Positions 9,371-18,394 are shown, numbered from the stretch's first letter. The stretch is 64,000 bases of DNA from a bacterium (GCA_029012425.1 JAQXMB010000168.1:1-64000); one strand, 5' to 3'. Translations and numbers: made by a program. Notes: generated from the letters alone by a model not told the origin.

Positions 9371-10394
9371 AGATCGTATCATTGGGGCACTGCTTTTGCT
9401 CCTGATTGCAGTTGCCATGATATTTTTGACCATAAGTGGCGCGTTTGGGAAAAAAGAGCCAATGGTTGAGGAGATAAAAGAAGAACAGGAAGATGAAAAT
9501 CTGATTGTTGTTGGATTTTCGCAGGTCGGAAGCGAGTCGATATGGCGAACCACGCATACGCGCTCGTTACAGGAGGCGCTTTCAAAAGAAAATGGATTTT
9601 TCCTTCAGTACAGCAACGCGCGCCAAAAGCAGGAGAACCAGATTAAGGCAATCCGCGGATTTATATCACAGCGCGTAGACTATATTGTATTCTCGCCGGC
9701 AACAGAGGACGGATGGGAGACGGTTCTGACAGAGGCAAAGGATGCGGGAATTCCCGTAATTCTCGTGGATCGTAAGATTGCCGAGAGCGAGAGCGATTTG
9801 TATACGACCTGGGTTGGAAGCGATATGACTGCAGAGGGTCTACGCGCAGGGCAGTGGCTGGCGTATGAACAGGCGCGCAGAGGAAGAGCGGAGGCGGAGC
9901 TTAATATTGTCGTGTTAAAGGGTACGATTGATTCTACCTCCGAGCGCGGAAGAACAGCAGGATTTGAACAGATAGCAAAAAAACATGACAACTGGCATAT
10001 CCTGTGCAGTGAATCGGGAGATTTCACCACCTCAAAGGGAAAAGAGGTCATGGCCCAGCTTTTGAAGCGCTATCCGGATATTGATGTGGTTGTCAGTCAA
10101 AATGATGAGATGACATTCGGTGCGATGGAGGCCATTCGGGAGGCGGGCCTTGCGACGGGAATTCATGGTCGGATTACGATCATTTCATTTGACAGTGTTA
10201 AAGAAGCACTCGAACTTGTGGAAGAAGGAAGTATCAATTGCGATGTCGAGTGTAATCCGTTGCAGGGAGAGCTTGTTGCAGAGGTAATAAGAAAGCTTGA
10301 ACGCGGAGAAAAGGTAGAAAAAGAGTACTTCGTCGAGGAAAAAGTATTCACGAGAGCGAATGTGAAGGATTACCTGGATGAGCGACTTTATTAA
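9363..10394 (+). CDS. Membrane-anchored YtfQ-like sugar-binding protein (sensor partner)
   Basis: Periplasmic-binding-protein fold (Peripla_BP_4) of 343 residues. Residues 5-27 are an uncleaved-looking hydrophobic anchor with no lipobox. The domain starts at VVGFSQVGSESIWR and continues with NQIKAIRGF, matching the pattern of E. coli YtfQ, a furanose-binding protein. Located between a YesM kinase and a YesN regulator, it most likely presents the bound sugar to the kinase rather than feeding a transporter, as in XylFII-LytS systems. The ATG at 9363 has GGAAGGAGAGG upstream and overlaps the kinase stop by 8 bp; an upstream TTG at 9339 is less likely. Confidence 0.82.
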   Translation: MNKDRIIGALLLLLIAVAMIFLTISGAFGKKEPMVEEIKEEQEDENLIVVGFSQVGSESIWRTTHTRSLQEALSKENGFFLQYSNARQKQENQIKAIRGFISQRVDYIVFSPATEDGWETVLTEAKDAGIPVILVDRKIAESESDLYTTWVGSDMTAEGLRAGQWLAYEQARRGRAEAELNIVVLKGTIDSTSERGRTAGFEQIAKKHDNWHILCSESGDFTTSKGKEVMAQLLKRYPDIDVVVSQNDEMTFGAMEAIREAGLATGIHGRITIISFDSVKEALELVEEGSINCDVECNPLQGELVAEVIRKLERGEKVEKEYFVEEKVFTRANVKDYLDERLY

Positions 10395-10408
10395 TTGGGA
10401 GAGATTGG

Positions 10409-12022
10409 ATGTTAAAAGTATTTTTGGTTGAGGATGAAAGCGTTGTCCGTGAGGCGCTGCGTGATAACATACCGTGGCAGCAGTATGGTTATCGTTTTGT
10501 GGGAGAAGCCGGAGATGGAGAGATGGCACTTCCGCTGATTCGAAAGACGATGCCTGATGTGCTGATTACGGACATAAAAATGCCGTTTATGGATGGCCTT
10601 GCGCTCAGTCATATGGTAAAGCAGGAATATCCGGATATGAAGATTATCATTATCAGCGGTTATGATGATTTCGATTATGCAAGGCAGGCGATTGCGGAGG
10701 GCGTGGAACAGTATCTGCTGAAACCGATTACGAGAAGCTCGTTGCAGAAAGCGCTCGCAGAGCTTCGCGAGAAGATTGAGGCAGAGCGTGAACAGAAAAA
10801 TTATATGAAGAAATTCCAAAGCGATATGCAGGAGTATGAGCAGTACTTTTTGCGGAATTTCTTTGAAAAAGTATTTGAAGGAAAACTTTCGGTACAGGAG
10901 ATATATGAACTTGCAGGAAAGCATAACCTGGATATTGAGGCACCTTGCTACAATTTAATGTTGCTTAGCGTGCAGGCACCTCCGAGAAGCGACAATATGC
11001 TTCAGCGTGCCGCCGATGACTGCAGGGAAGAATTGATGCGATACTTTTTGCGATTCCCGGAATGTATTGCGTTCCGCTGGAATGTAAGTACCTACGGAGT
11101 CATGATCAAAGGTGAACCGGAGAGTATTTCTGAGCGCACAAAAGTTCATATGGCGGAGATTGAACGAATCTGTACACAGACTTCCGACCTTGAATGGTAC
11201 GCTGCAGCAGGAGAGGCAGTCGAACGATTCAGTATGCTCGGAGAGTGTTACAGCAAACTGAATCATCGGTATGCATATCGCTATCTTGCTCCGGGTCGTC
11301 ATATTTTGACGGAGGATGCAGTTGCAATTGCATCGCAGGAGACAGAAACCGGAAGTCTTAGAAATATCGATATCAATAAAGTAGACCCGGAGATTATCCG
11401 TGGATTTTTAAATAACGGTCAGCAAAATGAAGTACAGGAGTTTGTCGAGAACTACATGGAGACGCTTGGGGATGCAATTCACTCGAGATTATTCCGGGAT
11501 TATCTGCTTCTTAATATCCAGTTTACAGTTCAGGCATATGTGGAAGGTCTGGGCTGCTCACAGCAGGAGTTTCTGACAAGTGTAGGAGCGGACCAGATTC
11601 ATGAGCTTGTGACAGATCATAAATCAATGGAAGAATATGTGAAGCGATTGTTCGTCAAGGCACTCTGCATAAGAGATGAGAAACAGAGCAGTCAGGGGAA
11701 AAAGGTATTGCGACAGGCGCTTGATTATATTGAAGCCAATTATACACAGCCGACACTCAGCTTGAATGAGGTTGCAGGTGCAATTGAGATGAGTCCCAAC
11801 TATTTTAGTGCCATGTTTTCACAGGAAATGAAACAGACCTTTGTGGAGTATGTTACCGCGCGCCGTATGGAACTTGCCAAAAAACTTTTGCAGGAAAATG
11901 AGCTTAGCGCAAGTGAGATTGCCGCCGCAGTCGGATATAAGGATTCACACTATTTCAGCTTTGTGTTCAAAAAGACACAGGGATGCTCTCCGAGAGAATA
12001 CCGCTCGGGAGCACAGCAATAA
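10409..12022 (+). CDS. YesN-type response regulator with AraC-family DNA-binding domain
   Basis: 537 residues. The receiver domain (about 1-120) has the acidic pair at Glu8/Asp9 and the phospho-acceptor Asp55 in VLITDIKMP, with Lys105 in LLKPI. A middle region of about 290 residues has no motif I can name. The C-terminus (about 430-535) is a double helix-turn-helix of the AraC type (PNYFSAMFSQEMKQTF, then GYKDSHYFSFVFKKTQGCSP). It should be activated by the kinase at 7889 and probably turns on the ABC importer that starts at 13542, where an 11-bp direct repeat lies upstream of the promoter (inference). It converges with the AraR gene, 12 bp apart. Confidence 0.92.
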   Translation: MLKVFLVEDESVVREALRDNIPWQQYGYRFVGEAGDGEMALPLIRKTMPDVLITDIKMPFMDGLALSHMVKQEYPDMKIIIISGYDDFDYARQAIAEGVEQYLLKPITRSSLQKALAELREKIEAEREQKNYMKKFQSDMQEYEQYFLRNFFEKVFEGKLSVQEIYELAGKHNLDIEAPCYNLMLLSVQAPPRSDNMLQRAADDCREELMRYFLRFPECIAFRWNVSTYGVMIKGEPESISERTKVHMAEIERICTQTSDLEWYAAAGEAVERFSMLGECYSKLNHRYAYRYLAPGRHILTEDAVAIASQETETGSLRNIDINKVDPEIIRGFLNNGQQNEVQEFVENYMETLGDAIHSRLFRDYLLLNIQFTVQAYVEGLGCSQQEFLTSVGADQIHELVTDHKSMEEYVKRLFVKALCIRDEKQSSQGKKVLRQALDYIEANYTQPTLSLNEVAGAIEMSPNYFSAMFSQEMKQTFVEYVTARRMELAKKLLQENELSASEIAAAVGYKDSHYFSFVFKKTQGCSPREYRSGAQQ

Positions 12023-12034
12023 AAGCTGTGGAAG

Positions 12035-13117
12035 TCAGATACAGTCTGTTACACTATCGCGTTCAATAATCTCATAGCTGATTACATCCTGAGGAGGATG
12101 GATGCCTTGCAGTTTTGCAAGAAGAAGATGAACCGCAAGCCGGACCGGTGATAACTCTTTGCAGGAAAGAGAGGTAATTCCGGGGGACGAAAAATCGCAC
12201 AGATAACTGTTGTCGAAGCTGATAATGCTCAGATCGACGGGAACCTGTATACCGGAATATGAGAGTTCCTTGATGAGCCAGTAAGCAATTTCATCATTGT
12301 GACAAATAACAGCAGAGCAGGATGACAGATGCTGATGGATATAGTCCGTCAGAAATCTGGTGTCCTGCTTTTTTTCAAGTGCGAGAAGATCGTTGGTATC
12401 ATACCAAAGAATCGAATCATCGGAAAACGGAAGCTTCGCCTCGTTCATTGCAAGCGCATATCCAAGATATCTGTCATGACCTTCAACCGTGTCTGAAGAA
12501 AAAATGGCTCCGATGGACTGGTGATGGCGTGATAATAGGTAATTGGTTGCAAGCATCCCACCGGATATCTGGTCAATGCGGGCACACAGCTGCACGGGGA
12601 AATTTGAATAATTGTTTTGCAAAAAGATAACCGGAATCTGTTCAGAGAAAAAGCGCTGAAACAGATCCAGATTCGGGTTGGGCAAAGCGCTTTTTACCGG
12701 TTCGATAATGATTCCTCCGATTTGACGCGCCTGCAGCGTAAGAAGAATTCTTCGTTCGATGGCAATGCTGTAATTGGTGAGATACAATTCGCTGGAAAAA
12801 CCATACTTGTGAAGTTCAGCAGACAGAGTCGCATATTGACGGGCATATGTATATTCGCTGTCAGTTGGAAGAAGAACGACGATGATATTTTTGTCAGCAT
12901 CCGGTTGGAGTCCGGTAAGAAAAGAACCGCTGCCCTGACGGCGAACGATAAAACCAAGCTGTTCTAATTGCAGAAGCGATTGACGAATGGTCTGACGACT
13001 CGCATGAAAATGTTCACATAACTGTTGCTCGGTAGGCAGCTTATTGGTTCCGTCAATTGTGTATTGTTTCAGATTGTTTTTCAGTTCATTGGCAATTTGA
13101 AGATATTTGGGTGCCAT
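12035..13117 (-). CDS. araR: GntR/LacI-type repressor, AraR-like
   Basis: Transcription factor of 360 residues with an N-terminal GntR winged helix (about 1-70: LPTEQQLCEHFHASRQTIRQ, then RRQGSGSF) fused to a LacI-type sugar-sensing domain (about 75-355: IGGIIIEP, HQSIGAIFSSDTVEGHDRY, VICHNDEIAY, SIISFDN). This architecture defines AraR, the repressor of arabinose genes that is released by L-arabinose. It sits between the arabinose operon and an arabinose-type importer. AAAGGAG precedes the start. Likely targets in the window are the palindromes at 144-177 and 36820-36835. A GntR/LacI regulator for a different pentose cannot be excluded. Confidence 0.9.
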   Translation of the reverse strand: MAPKYLQIANELKNNLKQYTIDGTNKLPTEQQLCEHFHASRQTIRQSLLQLEQLGFIVRRQGSGSFLTGLQPDADKNIIVVLLPTDSEYTYARQYATLSAELHKYGFSSELYLTNYSIAIERRILLTLQARQIGGIIIEPVKSALPNPNLDLFQRFFSEQIPVIFLQNNYSNFPVQLCARIDQISGGMLATNYLLSRHHQSIGAIFSSDTVEGHDRYLGYALAMNEAKLPFSDDSILWYDTNDLLALEKKQDTRFLTDYIHQHLSSCSAVICHNDEIAYWLIKELSYSGIQVPVDLSIISFDNSYLCDFSSPGITSLSCKELSPVRLAVHLLLAKLQGIHPPQDVISYEIIERDSVTDCI

Positions 13118-13315
13118 AATCTGCTCCTTTGGATAAAATTCTTACCATTTATTGGTGATTAATTAAGATTTATGTGATAAAACTTGAAAAATTTATTCAA
13201 ATTATTGCTATTTCATCATAGATTATTTAACTCTTTCGTGCACGATTGACCAACATGACGAAGAATTATCACAATGCATGCAGGAAACAAATCGGAAAAA
13301 AACTAACATTTTGAG

Positions 13316-13331
13316 ATGAAAACGATAATAA
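13316..13331. promoter_or_regulatory. Possible cre (CcpA) site
   Basis: ATGAAAACGATAATAA fits the catabolite-responsive element consensus WTGNAANCGNWNNCAW at all specified positions except one (T for C). It lies in the 424-bp region between araR and the importer genes, about 108 bp before the -35 box, so carbon catabolite control is plausible but not shown. Confidence 0.4.
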
Positions 13332-13355
13332 TTTAACCTAATAATAATAATAAAT

Positions 13356-13398
13356 AAATTTGTATTGGTTTTCAATGAAAAAAGACAAAATTTGTATT
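13356..13398 (+). promoter_or_regulatory. 11-bp direct repeat upstream of the importer promoter
   Basis: AAATTTGTATT occurs at 13356-13366 and 13388-13398, a 32-bp period (three helical turns). The second copy is extended into ATTTG-TATTATT-CAAAT (13390-13406). AraC-family activators bind direct repeats upstream of -35 boxes, so the YesN-type regulator at 10409 is a candidate; AraR is another because of the ATTTGT/CAAAT half-sites. The rest of the 13118-13541 gap is A+T-rich with no gene seen. Confidence 0.45.
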
Positions 13399-13438
13399 AT
13401 TCAAATGCCCAAAAGCAAAAAAAGTAAAGATTTTCAAG

Positions 13439-13466
13439 TTGAATTTGAGGTGTACATTCGTATAAT
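13439..13466 (+). promoter_or_regulatory. Promoter of the YtfQ-like importer operon
   Basis: TTGAAT (13439-13444) and TATAAT (13461-13466) with a 16-bp spacer give a leader of about 70 nt before the ATG at 13542. Confidence 0.65.
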
Positions 13467-13541
13467 GAATCATGTAAGGACGAAGAAACAAATCGTCCAC
13501 AAAAAATCATTTTGTTCAAACTTAAAGGGAGGAAAACAGAA

Positions 13542-14606
13542 ATGAAAAAGAAAGTTTTAGCAAGCTTATTGACAGTAGCTATGGCAGGAACAATGTTAGT
13601 TGGATGCGGTAGCAAGGCAGACGCTCCGGCAGAGGCACCTGCAGCAGAGGCACCCGCAGCAGAGGAAGCTGAGGAGCCCGCAGCAGAGGAGCCTGCAGCA
13701 GAGGCACCCGCAGCAGAGGCTGGCGCATTAATCAAGGTTGGTATCATCAACAACGATCCGAACGAGTCAGGATATCGTACAGCTAATGATAAGGACTTGA
13801 AAGAGTTCTTCTGCGAGGCTAATGGATATGAGGCTTCTTTCGCATACAGCTTAAAGAACGATGAGCAGATCACAGCAGCTCAGAAGTTCATCCAGGACGG
13901 CGTTGACTACTTACTGTTATCAGCAGCTGATACCGCTGGTTGGGATTCAGTATTGCAGGACGCTCAGGATGCTGGTATCCGTGTAATCTTATTCGACCTT
14001 ACCATCTATGCAAACCCTGATTTATATGCAGCTTCTATCGTTTCAGATATGGATAAAGAGGGTGAGACCGCTGTTAACTGGTTAAAGAGCCAGAACCTTG
14101 ATGAAGTTAAGGTTATCCACCTTCAGGGTGTAATGGGATCTGCAGCTCAGAAGGGACGTTCCGGAGCATTAGACGCAGAAGTAGCAGCTAACGATTCTTG
14201 GAGCATTGTTACACAGCAGACTGCTGAGTGGAATGCAGAGAAGGCACAGCAGATTGTTCAGTCAGTTATCGATTCAGGCGAGAGCTTCAATGTAATCTAC
14301 GCTGAGAACGACGATATGGCTAAGGGTGCTGTAGCAGCTCTTGATAAGGCAAACATCTCTCACGGTGTTGGCAAAGATGTCATCGTTATGGGATTTGACT
14401 GCAATAAGTGGGCTCTTGAGGAGCTGTTAGCTCAGAACTGGAACTACGATGGACAGTGTAATCCTTTCCAGGCATCATACATTGATGGAATCATCAAGAC
14501 CATCGAGTCTGGTAGCGAGCCTGAACAGAAGGTTGTAGTTATGGATGAGAAGGGCTTTGACGCTGCTTCAATCACTCAGGCAGATGTTGATACCTACGGT
14601 ATCTAA
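13542..14606 (+). CDS. YtfQ-like sugar ABC transporter substrate-binding lipoprotein
   Basis: 354 residues. The signal peptide ends in a lipobox LVGC, so the mature protein is anchored to the outer face of the membrane by a lipid-modified Cys. An Ala/Pro/Glu-rich linker (about residues 27-60) separates the anchor from a Peripla_BP_4 domain (KVGIINNDPNESGYR, DGVDYLLLS, GWDSVLQDAQDAGIRVILFD). It captures the sugar for the ATPase and two permeases downstream. The combination of one binding protein, one fused ATPase and two permeases is that of YtfQRT-YjfF (galactofuranose) and AraUVWZ (arabinose) importers; given the neighbours, L-arabinose is likely. The ATG at 13542 follows GGGAGG; the frame extends 10 codons upstream. 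Confidence 0.92.
   Translation: MKKKVLASLLTVAMAGTMLVGCGSKADAPAEAPAAEAPAAEEAEEPAAEEPAAEAPAAEAGALIKVGIINNDPNESGYRTANDKDLKEFFCEANGYEASFAYSLKNDEQITAAQKFIQDGVDYLLLSAADTAGWDSVLQDAQDAGIRVILFDLTIYANPDLYAASIVSDMDKEGETAVNWLKSQNLDEVKVIHLQGVMGSAAQKGRSGALDAEVAANDSWSIVTQQTAEWNAEKAQQIVQSVIDSGESFNVIYAENDDMAKGAVAALDKANISHGVGKDVIVMGFDCNKWALEELLAQNWNYDGQCNPFQASYIDGIIKTIESGSEPEQKVVVMDEKGFDAASITQADVDTYGI
13624..13720 (+). repeat. Low-complexity Ala/Pro/Glu repeat inside the lipoprotein gene
   Basis: Repeated units of GCAGCAGAGG with CACCCG or AGCCCG encode PAAE/APAAE repeats that form the flexible linker between the lipid anchor and the sugar-binding domain. Such a repeat could vary in copy number between strains. 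Confidence 0.7.
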
Positions 14607-14637
14607 TTTCTGACGAAGCTGGTTAATTGACTTTAGA

Positions 14638-14687
14638 GGGCGCGGTACAGCGTAAATGTTAAATATTACGTGTGCCGTGCCCTTTTT
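14638..14687 (+). terminator. Hairpin with T run between binding-protein and ATPase genes
   Basis: GGGCGCGGTACA (14638-14649) pairs with TGTGCCGTGCCC (14671-14682), with two G-U pairs, and TTTTT follows. It probably acts as a partial terminator, or protects the 3' end, so that the binding protein is made in excess over the membrane complex. Confidence 0.65.
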
Positions 14688-14738
14688 GAGTACATAGGCA
14701 AGGAAAAAATAAGAATTCAAAAAGGAGTGAATGCACTG

Positions 14739-16262
14739 GTGAAAGAGAAATCTGTATTGGAAATGAGAGGAATCTGTAAAAGCTTCCCCGGCGTTCGCGC
14801 ATTATCAGATGTAGATTTTACCTTATGTGAGGGTGAAATCCACGCATTGATGGGCGAGAATGGTGCAGGAAAATCTACTTTGATCAAGGTTCTCACTGGC
14901 GTTTATGAGAAGGATGAAGGAGAGATTTTCTTAAAGGGAATGGATAAGGCGGCAGTAATTCGTTCGCCTCAGGATGCACAGGCACTTGGAATCAGCACCG
15001 TGTATCAGGAGATTACATTGTGTCCGAACCTGTCGGTAGCAGAAAATATGTACATAGGTCGTGGTGAAAGAAAGGGTGTCAGCTGGAAGAAGATGAATGA
15101 AGACGCTGAAAGTATTCTTCAGAAGCTTGACATTCCGGCGAAGGCAAACAGACAGCTTTCCAATTATTCCATCGCAATTCAGCAGATGGTTGCAATCGCC
15201 CGCGCAGTTGATATGGAATGTAAGGTATTAATCTTAGATGAGCCTACCTCATCGCTTGACGAGCAGGAGGTTGAGAAGCTTTTCGGATTAATGCGTGATC
15301 TTAAGAGCAAGGGAGTAGGTATTATCTTCGTAACACACTTCTTAGATCAGGTATATGAGGTGTGTGACAAGATTACGGTTCTTCGTGACGGAAAACTTGT
15401 CGGAGAATATGAGATTCAGGATCTTCCCCGTGTTCAACTCGTTTCAAAGATGCTTGGAAAAGAGTTAGATGATATGTCTGACATCAAGAATGAGAATGTT
15501 GCATACGAAGGACCCGGAGCAGGAGAAAAAGTATTCGAGGCTGAGGGACTCCAGAGTAACGCAGGCATTAAGCCGTTTGACTTCTATATTAAGAAAGGTG
15601 AGGTTAACGGATTTACCGGACTTCTCGGATCCGGACGAAGCGAGTGCGTGCGTGCAATCTTTGGTGCTGACCGTGTGATTGGCGGTACAGTTAAGAAGAA
15701 TGGTAAGACAATCAAGATTAAGAAGCCTATCGACGCAATGAAGCAGGGTATTGCTTACCTGCCGGAGGATCGTAAGGTGGATGGTATCATTGGAGATTTG
15801 TCTGTACGCGAGAACATAATTCTTGCAGCACAGGTACTCAAAGGATTCTTCCGTCCGTTCTCAAAAGCGGAACAATACAAATTTGCAGATGAGTATATCA
15901 AGCTGCTTGAGATAAAGACTGCATCGGCAGATACACCGATCAAATCATTGTCCGGTGGTAATCAGCAGAAGGTGATTCTTGCCAGATGGCTGCTTACCCA
16001 TCCGGAGTATCTGATTCTTGATGAGCCTACACGAGGTATTGATGTAGGAACAAAGATTGAAATTCAGAAATTAGTATTAAAGCTTGCATCAGAGGGTATG
16101 AGTGTTACCTTTATTTCCTCTGAGACAGATGAGATGCTGCGTACCTGTTCACGCCTCGTAGTCATGAGAGACCGCCGCGTAGTCGGAGAGCTGAATGAGG
16201 GTGACTTAACGCAGAACAAGATTATGAGTACCATTGCGGGAGGTGACAACGATGGAGAATAA
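14739..16262 (+). CDS. Sugar ABC transporter ATP-binding protein (two fused ATPase domains)
   Basis: 507 residues with two ABC domains in tandem, the RbsA/YtfR/AraG architecture. The first has Walker [10 protein letters not shown], Walker B VLILDEPTSSLD and a degenerate signature; the second has a degenerate P-loop (GLLGSGRSE) but a good signature LSGGNQQKV and Walker [12 protein letters not shown]. It powers the importer formed with the next two permeases. I prefer the GTG at 14739, about 11 bp after an AAAGGAG site, since the protein then begins with the usual short lead to MRGICKSFPGVRAL; the frame is open upstream to 14670. Confidence 0.93.
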   Translation: MKEKSVLEMRGICKSFPGVRALSDVDFTLCEGEIHALMGENGAGKSTLIKVLTGVYEKDEGEIFLKGMDKAAVIRSPQDAQALGISTVYQEITLCPNLSVAENMYIGRGERKGVSWKKMNEDAESILQKLDIPAKANRQLSNYSIAIQQMVAIARAVDMECKVLILDEPTSSLDEQEVEKLFGLMRDLKSKGVGIIFVTHFLDQVYEVCDKITVLRDGKLVGEYEIQDLPRVQLVSKMLGKELDDMSDIKNENVAYEGPGAGEKVFEAEGLQSNAGIKPFDFYIKKGEVNGFTGLLGSGRSECVRAIFGADRVIGGTVKKNGKTIKIKKPIDAMKQGIAYLPEDRKVDGIIGDLSVRENIILAAQVLKGFFRPFSKAEQYKFADEYIKLLEIKTASADTPIKSLSGGNQQKVILARWLLTHPEYLILDEPTRGIDVGTKIEIQKLVLKLASEGMSVTFISSETDEMLRTCSRLVVMRDRRVVGELNEGDLTQNKIMSTIAGGDNDGE

Positions 16263-17337
16263 GAAAACAAGCGTATCCGCTTTCTTTTCGGGATTAGTAA
16301 GAAAGCAGATTTTCATCCCGTTGGCAGCGCTGGTGATTCTGGCAGTGTTCAACTTGATCGCAGACCCTTCATTCTTCAAGATTACACTTGGTTATAACAG
16401 TGCAGGATCTCCGGTCCTTTCCGGATATTTAATGACCATCCTGGACTATGGTTCAGAGCTTGCAATTCTTGCAATTGGTATGACACTTGTAACTGCTGCT
16501 TCCGGTGGACAGGACATTTCCGTTGGTGCAACAATCGCAATCGCGGGATCTGTGATCCTTCGTGTGCTTTGCGGAACCAACTCAAGACCCGATGAGCTTC
16601 AGGCTCCCATCATCGTAGCATTTTTAGCAGCAGTAGTCGTATCTATGCTGTTTGGTGCATTCAATGGTGTGCTGGTTGCTTACTTTAAGATTCAGCCGAT
16701 GGTTGCGACTTTGATTCTGTTCACGGCAGGCCGTTCCATTGCAGCATGGATCAACAACAATGAGCTGCCGATCGTAAGCGATGTGAAATTTACATACTTC
16801 GGTGGATTTATTCCCGGTATTCCGATCCCGACACCGTTTTTCATCGCATTGGCATGTATTCTTATTATGGCACTGATTCTTAAGTTTACCAATCTTGGTC
16901 TGTACACACAGTCTGTTGGTATCAATGAGAGCTCATCAAGACTGAACGGTTTGAATCCGGAATTCATCAAGTTTTTATCATTCGTAATTCTCGGAGTTTG
17001 TGTAGCAGTTGCCGGATTGATTAAGGTCAGCCGTCTTTCATCAATCAACTATTCTGTTATCGCAAAGGATATCGAGATGGATGCAATTCTTGCAGTTGCA
17101 CTCGGTGGAAACGCTTTAGGTGGTGGTAAGTTCAATATGGCAGCTTCTATTCTTGGAGCATATGTTATCCAGTTCCTTACTACTACACTGTACAAGTTCA
17201 ATGTACAGTCAGATGCGCTTCCTGCATACAAGGCAGTTGTCGTTATTCTGCTTGTTGTAATGAGTGCTCCGGTTGTAAGAGAAAAATTCGCATCACTCGG
17301 AAAGAAAATGAAATCAAGTACAAAGGAGGTTCAGTAA
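16252..17337 (+). CDS. Sugar ABC transporter permease (YtfT-like)
   Basis: BPD_transp_2-family integral membrane protein of 361 residues with about 8-10 hydrophobic segments. The family signature AIGMTLVTAASGGQDISVGA (about 75-94) is clear, and ILAVALGGNALGGGKFNM follows near residue 281. It forms half of the channel of the importer together with the next gene. The ATG at 16252 overlaps the ATPase stop by 11 bp and follows GGGAGG, so the two are translationally coupled. Confidence 0.93.
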   Translation: MENKKTSVSAFFSGLVRKQIFIPLAALVILAVFNLIADPSFFKITLGYNSAGSPVLSGYLMTILDYGSELAILAIGMTLVTAASGGQDISVGATIAIAGSVILRVLCGTNSRPDELQAPIIVAFLAAVVVSMLFGAFNGVLVAYFKIQPMVATLILFTAGRSIAAWINNNELPIVSDVKFTYFGGFIPGIPIPTPFFIALACILIMALILKFTNLGLYTQSVGINESSSRLNGLNPEFIKFLSFVILGVCVAVAGLIKVSRLSSINYSVIAKDIEMDAILAVALGGNALGGGKFNMAASILGAYVIQFLTTTLYKFNVQSDALPAYKAVVVILLVVMSAPVVREKFASLGKKMKSSTKEVQ

Positions 17338-17338
17338 T

Positions 17339-18379
17339 ATGGCATCAGAAAAGAAAACTGCTGCAAAGGGCAGCTGGTTTAAAAATATCTCTGACACGAA
17401 CCTGCTTCTTACAATTACAATTGTAGTATTTTTCGCAATGTACATTGGAGCAATTGTGTTCCAGGGCGCAGGCTTCTTAAAGCCGCAGACCTTCTTTAAT
17501 ATTTTGAATGCAAATGCAGCTTTGATCATCACTGCTTGCGGAATGAGTCTGGTTATGATTACAGGCGGTATCGATATCTCTGTTGGTGGTGTGGTTGCAC
17601 TCGTCAGCATGAGCTGTGCAGTATTCCTTGATTTCCAGGGTGGAAATCCTTATGTTGCAATCCTTCTTGCGATTGCAATCGGATTGGCATTCGGTCTTGT
17701 ACAGGGATTTTTGGTAGCATATCTGGACATCCAGCCCTTTATCGTATCACTTGCAGGAATGTTCTTTGCCCGTGGTATGACAACGATTGTTCATACAAAC
17801 CCCTTCAATGTTGAGAACGAGGCATTTGTTGCTTTAAAGGGCACACGTGTCATCATCCCTGGAATGGGATCTGTTAACAAGCTTGGTAAATATGTCAATG
17901 CATATGTTGAGATCGGTGTGATTGTTGCACTTCTTGTAGTGATTCTGATGTTTATCATCCTCAAATGGACCAAGCTTGGCCGTGCGTTCTACGCAGTTGG
18001 TGGAAATACACAGAGTGCTTTGATGCTTGGTATCAATGTAAAGAGAACAAAGTTCCTTGCACATCTGATTTGTAGCTTACTTGCAGGTATCGGTGGATAT
18101 GTATACTTCCTTCATGTTGGTTCCGGTTCTGCTTCACACGCAAGCGGAATGGAGATGAACGCGATTGCATCTTCAATTATCGGTGGAACCATGCTGACCG
18201 GTGGTGTTGGTAATGTTATTGGTACATTATTCGGCGTTCTTTCACTGAGTACCATTCAGAATATCGTTGCTTCTGCCGGACTTGATCAGGCATGGTGGAC
18301 AGGAATTACAGTTGCAGCAATGCTTTGCATTTTCCTTGTTGTACAGAGTGTGATTATGGCCCGCAAGAAACGCGCTTAA
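17339..18379 (+). CDS. Sugar ABC transporter permease (YjfF-like)
   Basis: Second BPD_transp_2 permease, 346 residues, with CGMSLVMITGGIDISVGGVV (about 66-85), IQPFIVSLAGMFFARGMTT and SSIIGGTMLTGGVGNVIGT. It pairs with the preceding permease; two different permeases per importer is the YtfT/YjfF pattern rather than the single-permease ribose pattern. AAAGGAGG precedes the ATG and the gene is one base from the previous stop. A terminator follows, closing the importer operon. Confidence 0.93.
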   Translation: MASEKKTAAKGSWFKNISDTNLLLTITIVVFFAMYIGAIVFQGAGFLKPQTFFNILNANAALIITACGMSLVMITGGIDISVGGVVALVSMSCAVFLDFQGGNPYVAILLAIAIGLAFGLVQGFLVAYLDIQPFIVSLAGMFFARGMTTIVHTNPFNVENEAFVALKGTRVIIPGMGSVNKLGKYVNAYVEIGVIVALLVVILMFIILKWTKLGRAFYAVGGNTQSALMLGINVKRTKFLAHLICSLLAGIGGYVYFLHVGSGSASHASGMEMNAIASSIIGGTMLTGGVGNVIGTLFGVLSLSTIQNIVASAGLDQAWWTGITVAAMLCIFLVVQSVIMARKKRA

Positions 18380-18394
18380 TTGAATTCTAATGAA

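Noticed and set aside
8867-9553. Long minus-strand open frame of 228 codons
   Set aside because: It lies fully opposite the histidine kinase and binding-protein genes, has no ribosome-binding site or domain, and has a composition typical of an antisense shadow.
13118-13250. AraR autoregulatory site at ATTTGA/TCAAGT (near 13187-13207)
   Set aside because: The arms are imperfect and the spacer is about twice the normal length, so I do not list it as a site.
13360-13545. 61-codon plus-strand frame upstream of the binding lipoprotein
   Set aside because: It covers the direct repeats and promoter, overlaps the lipoprotein start and lacks a ribosome-binding site.
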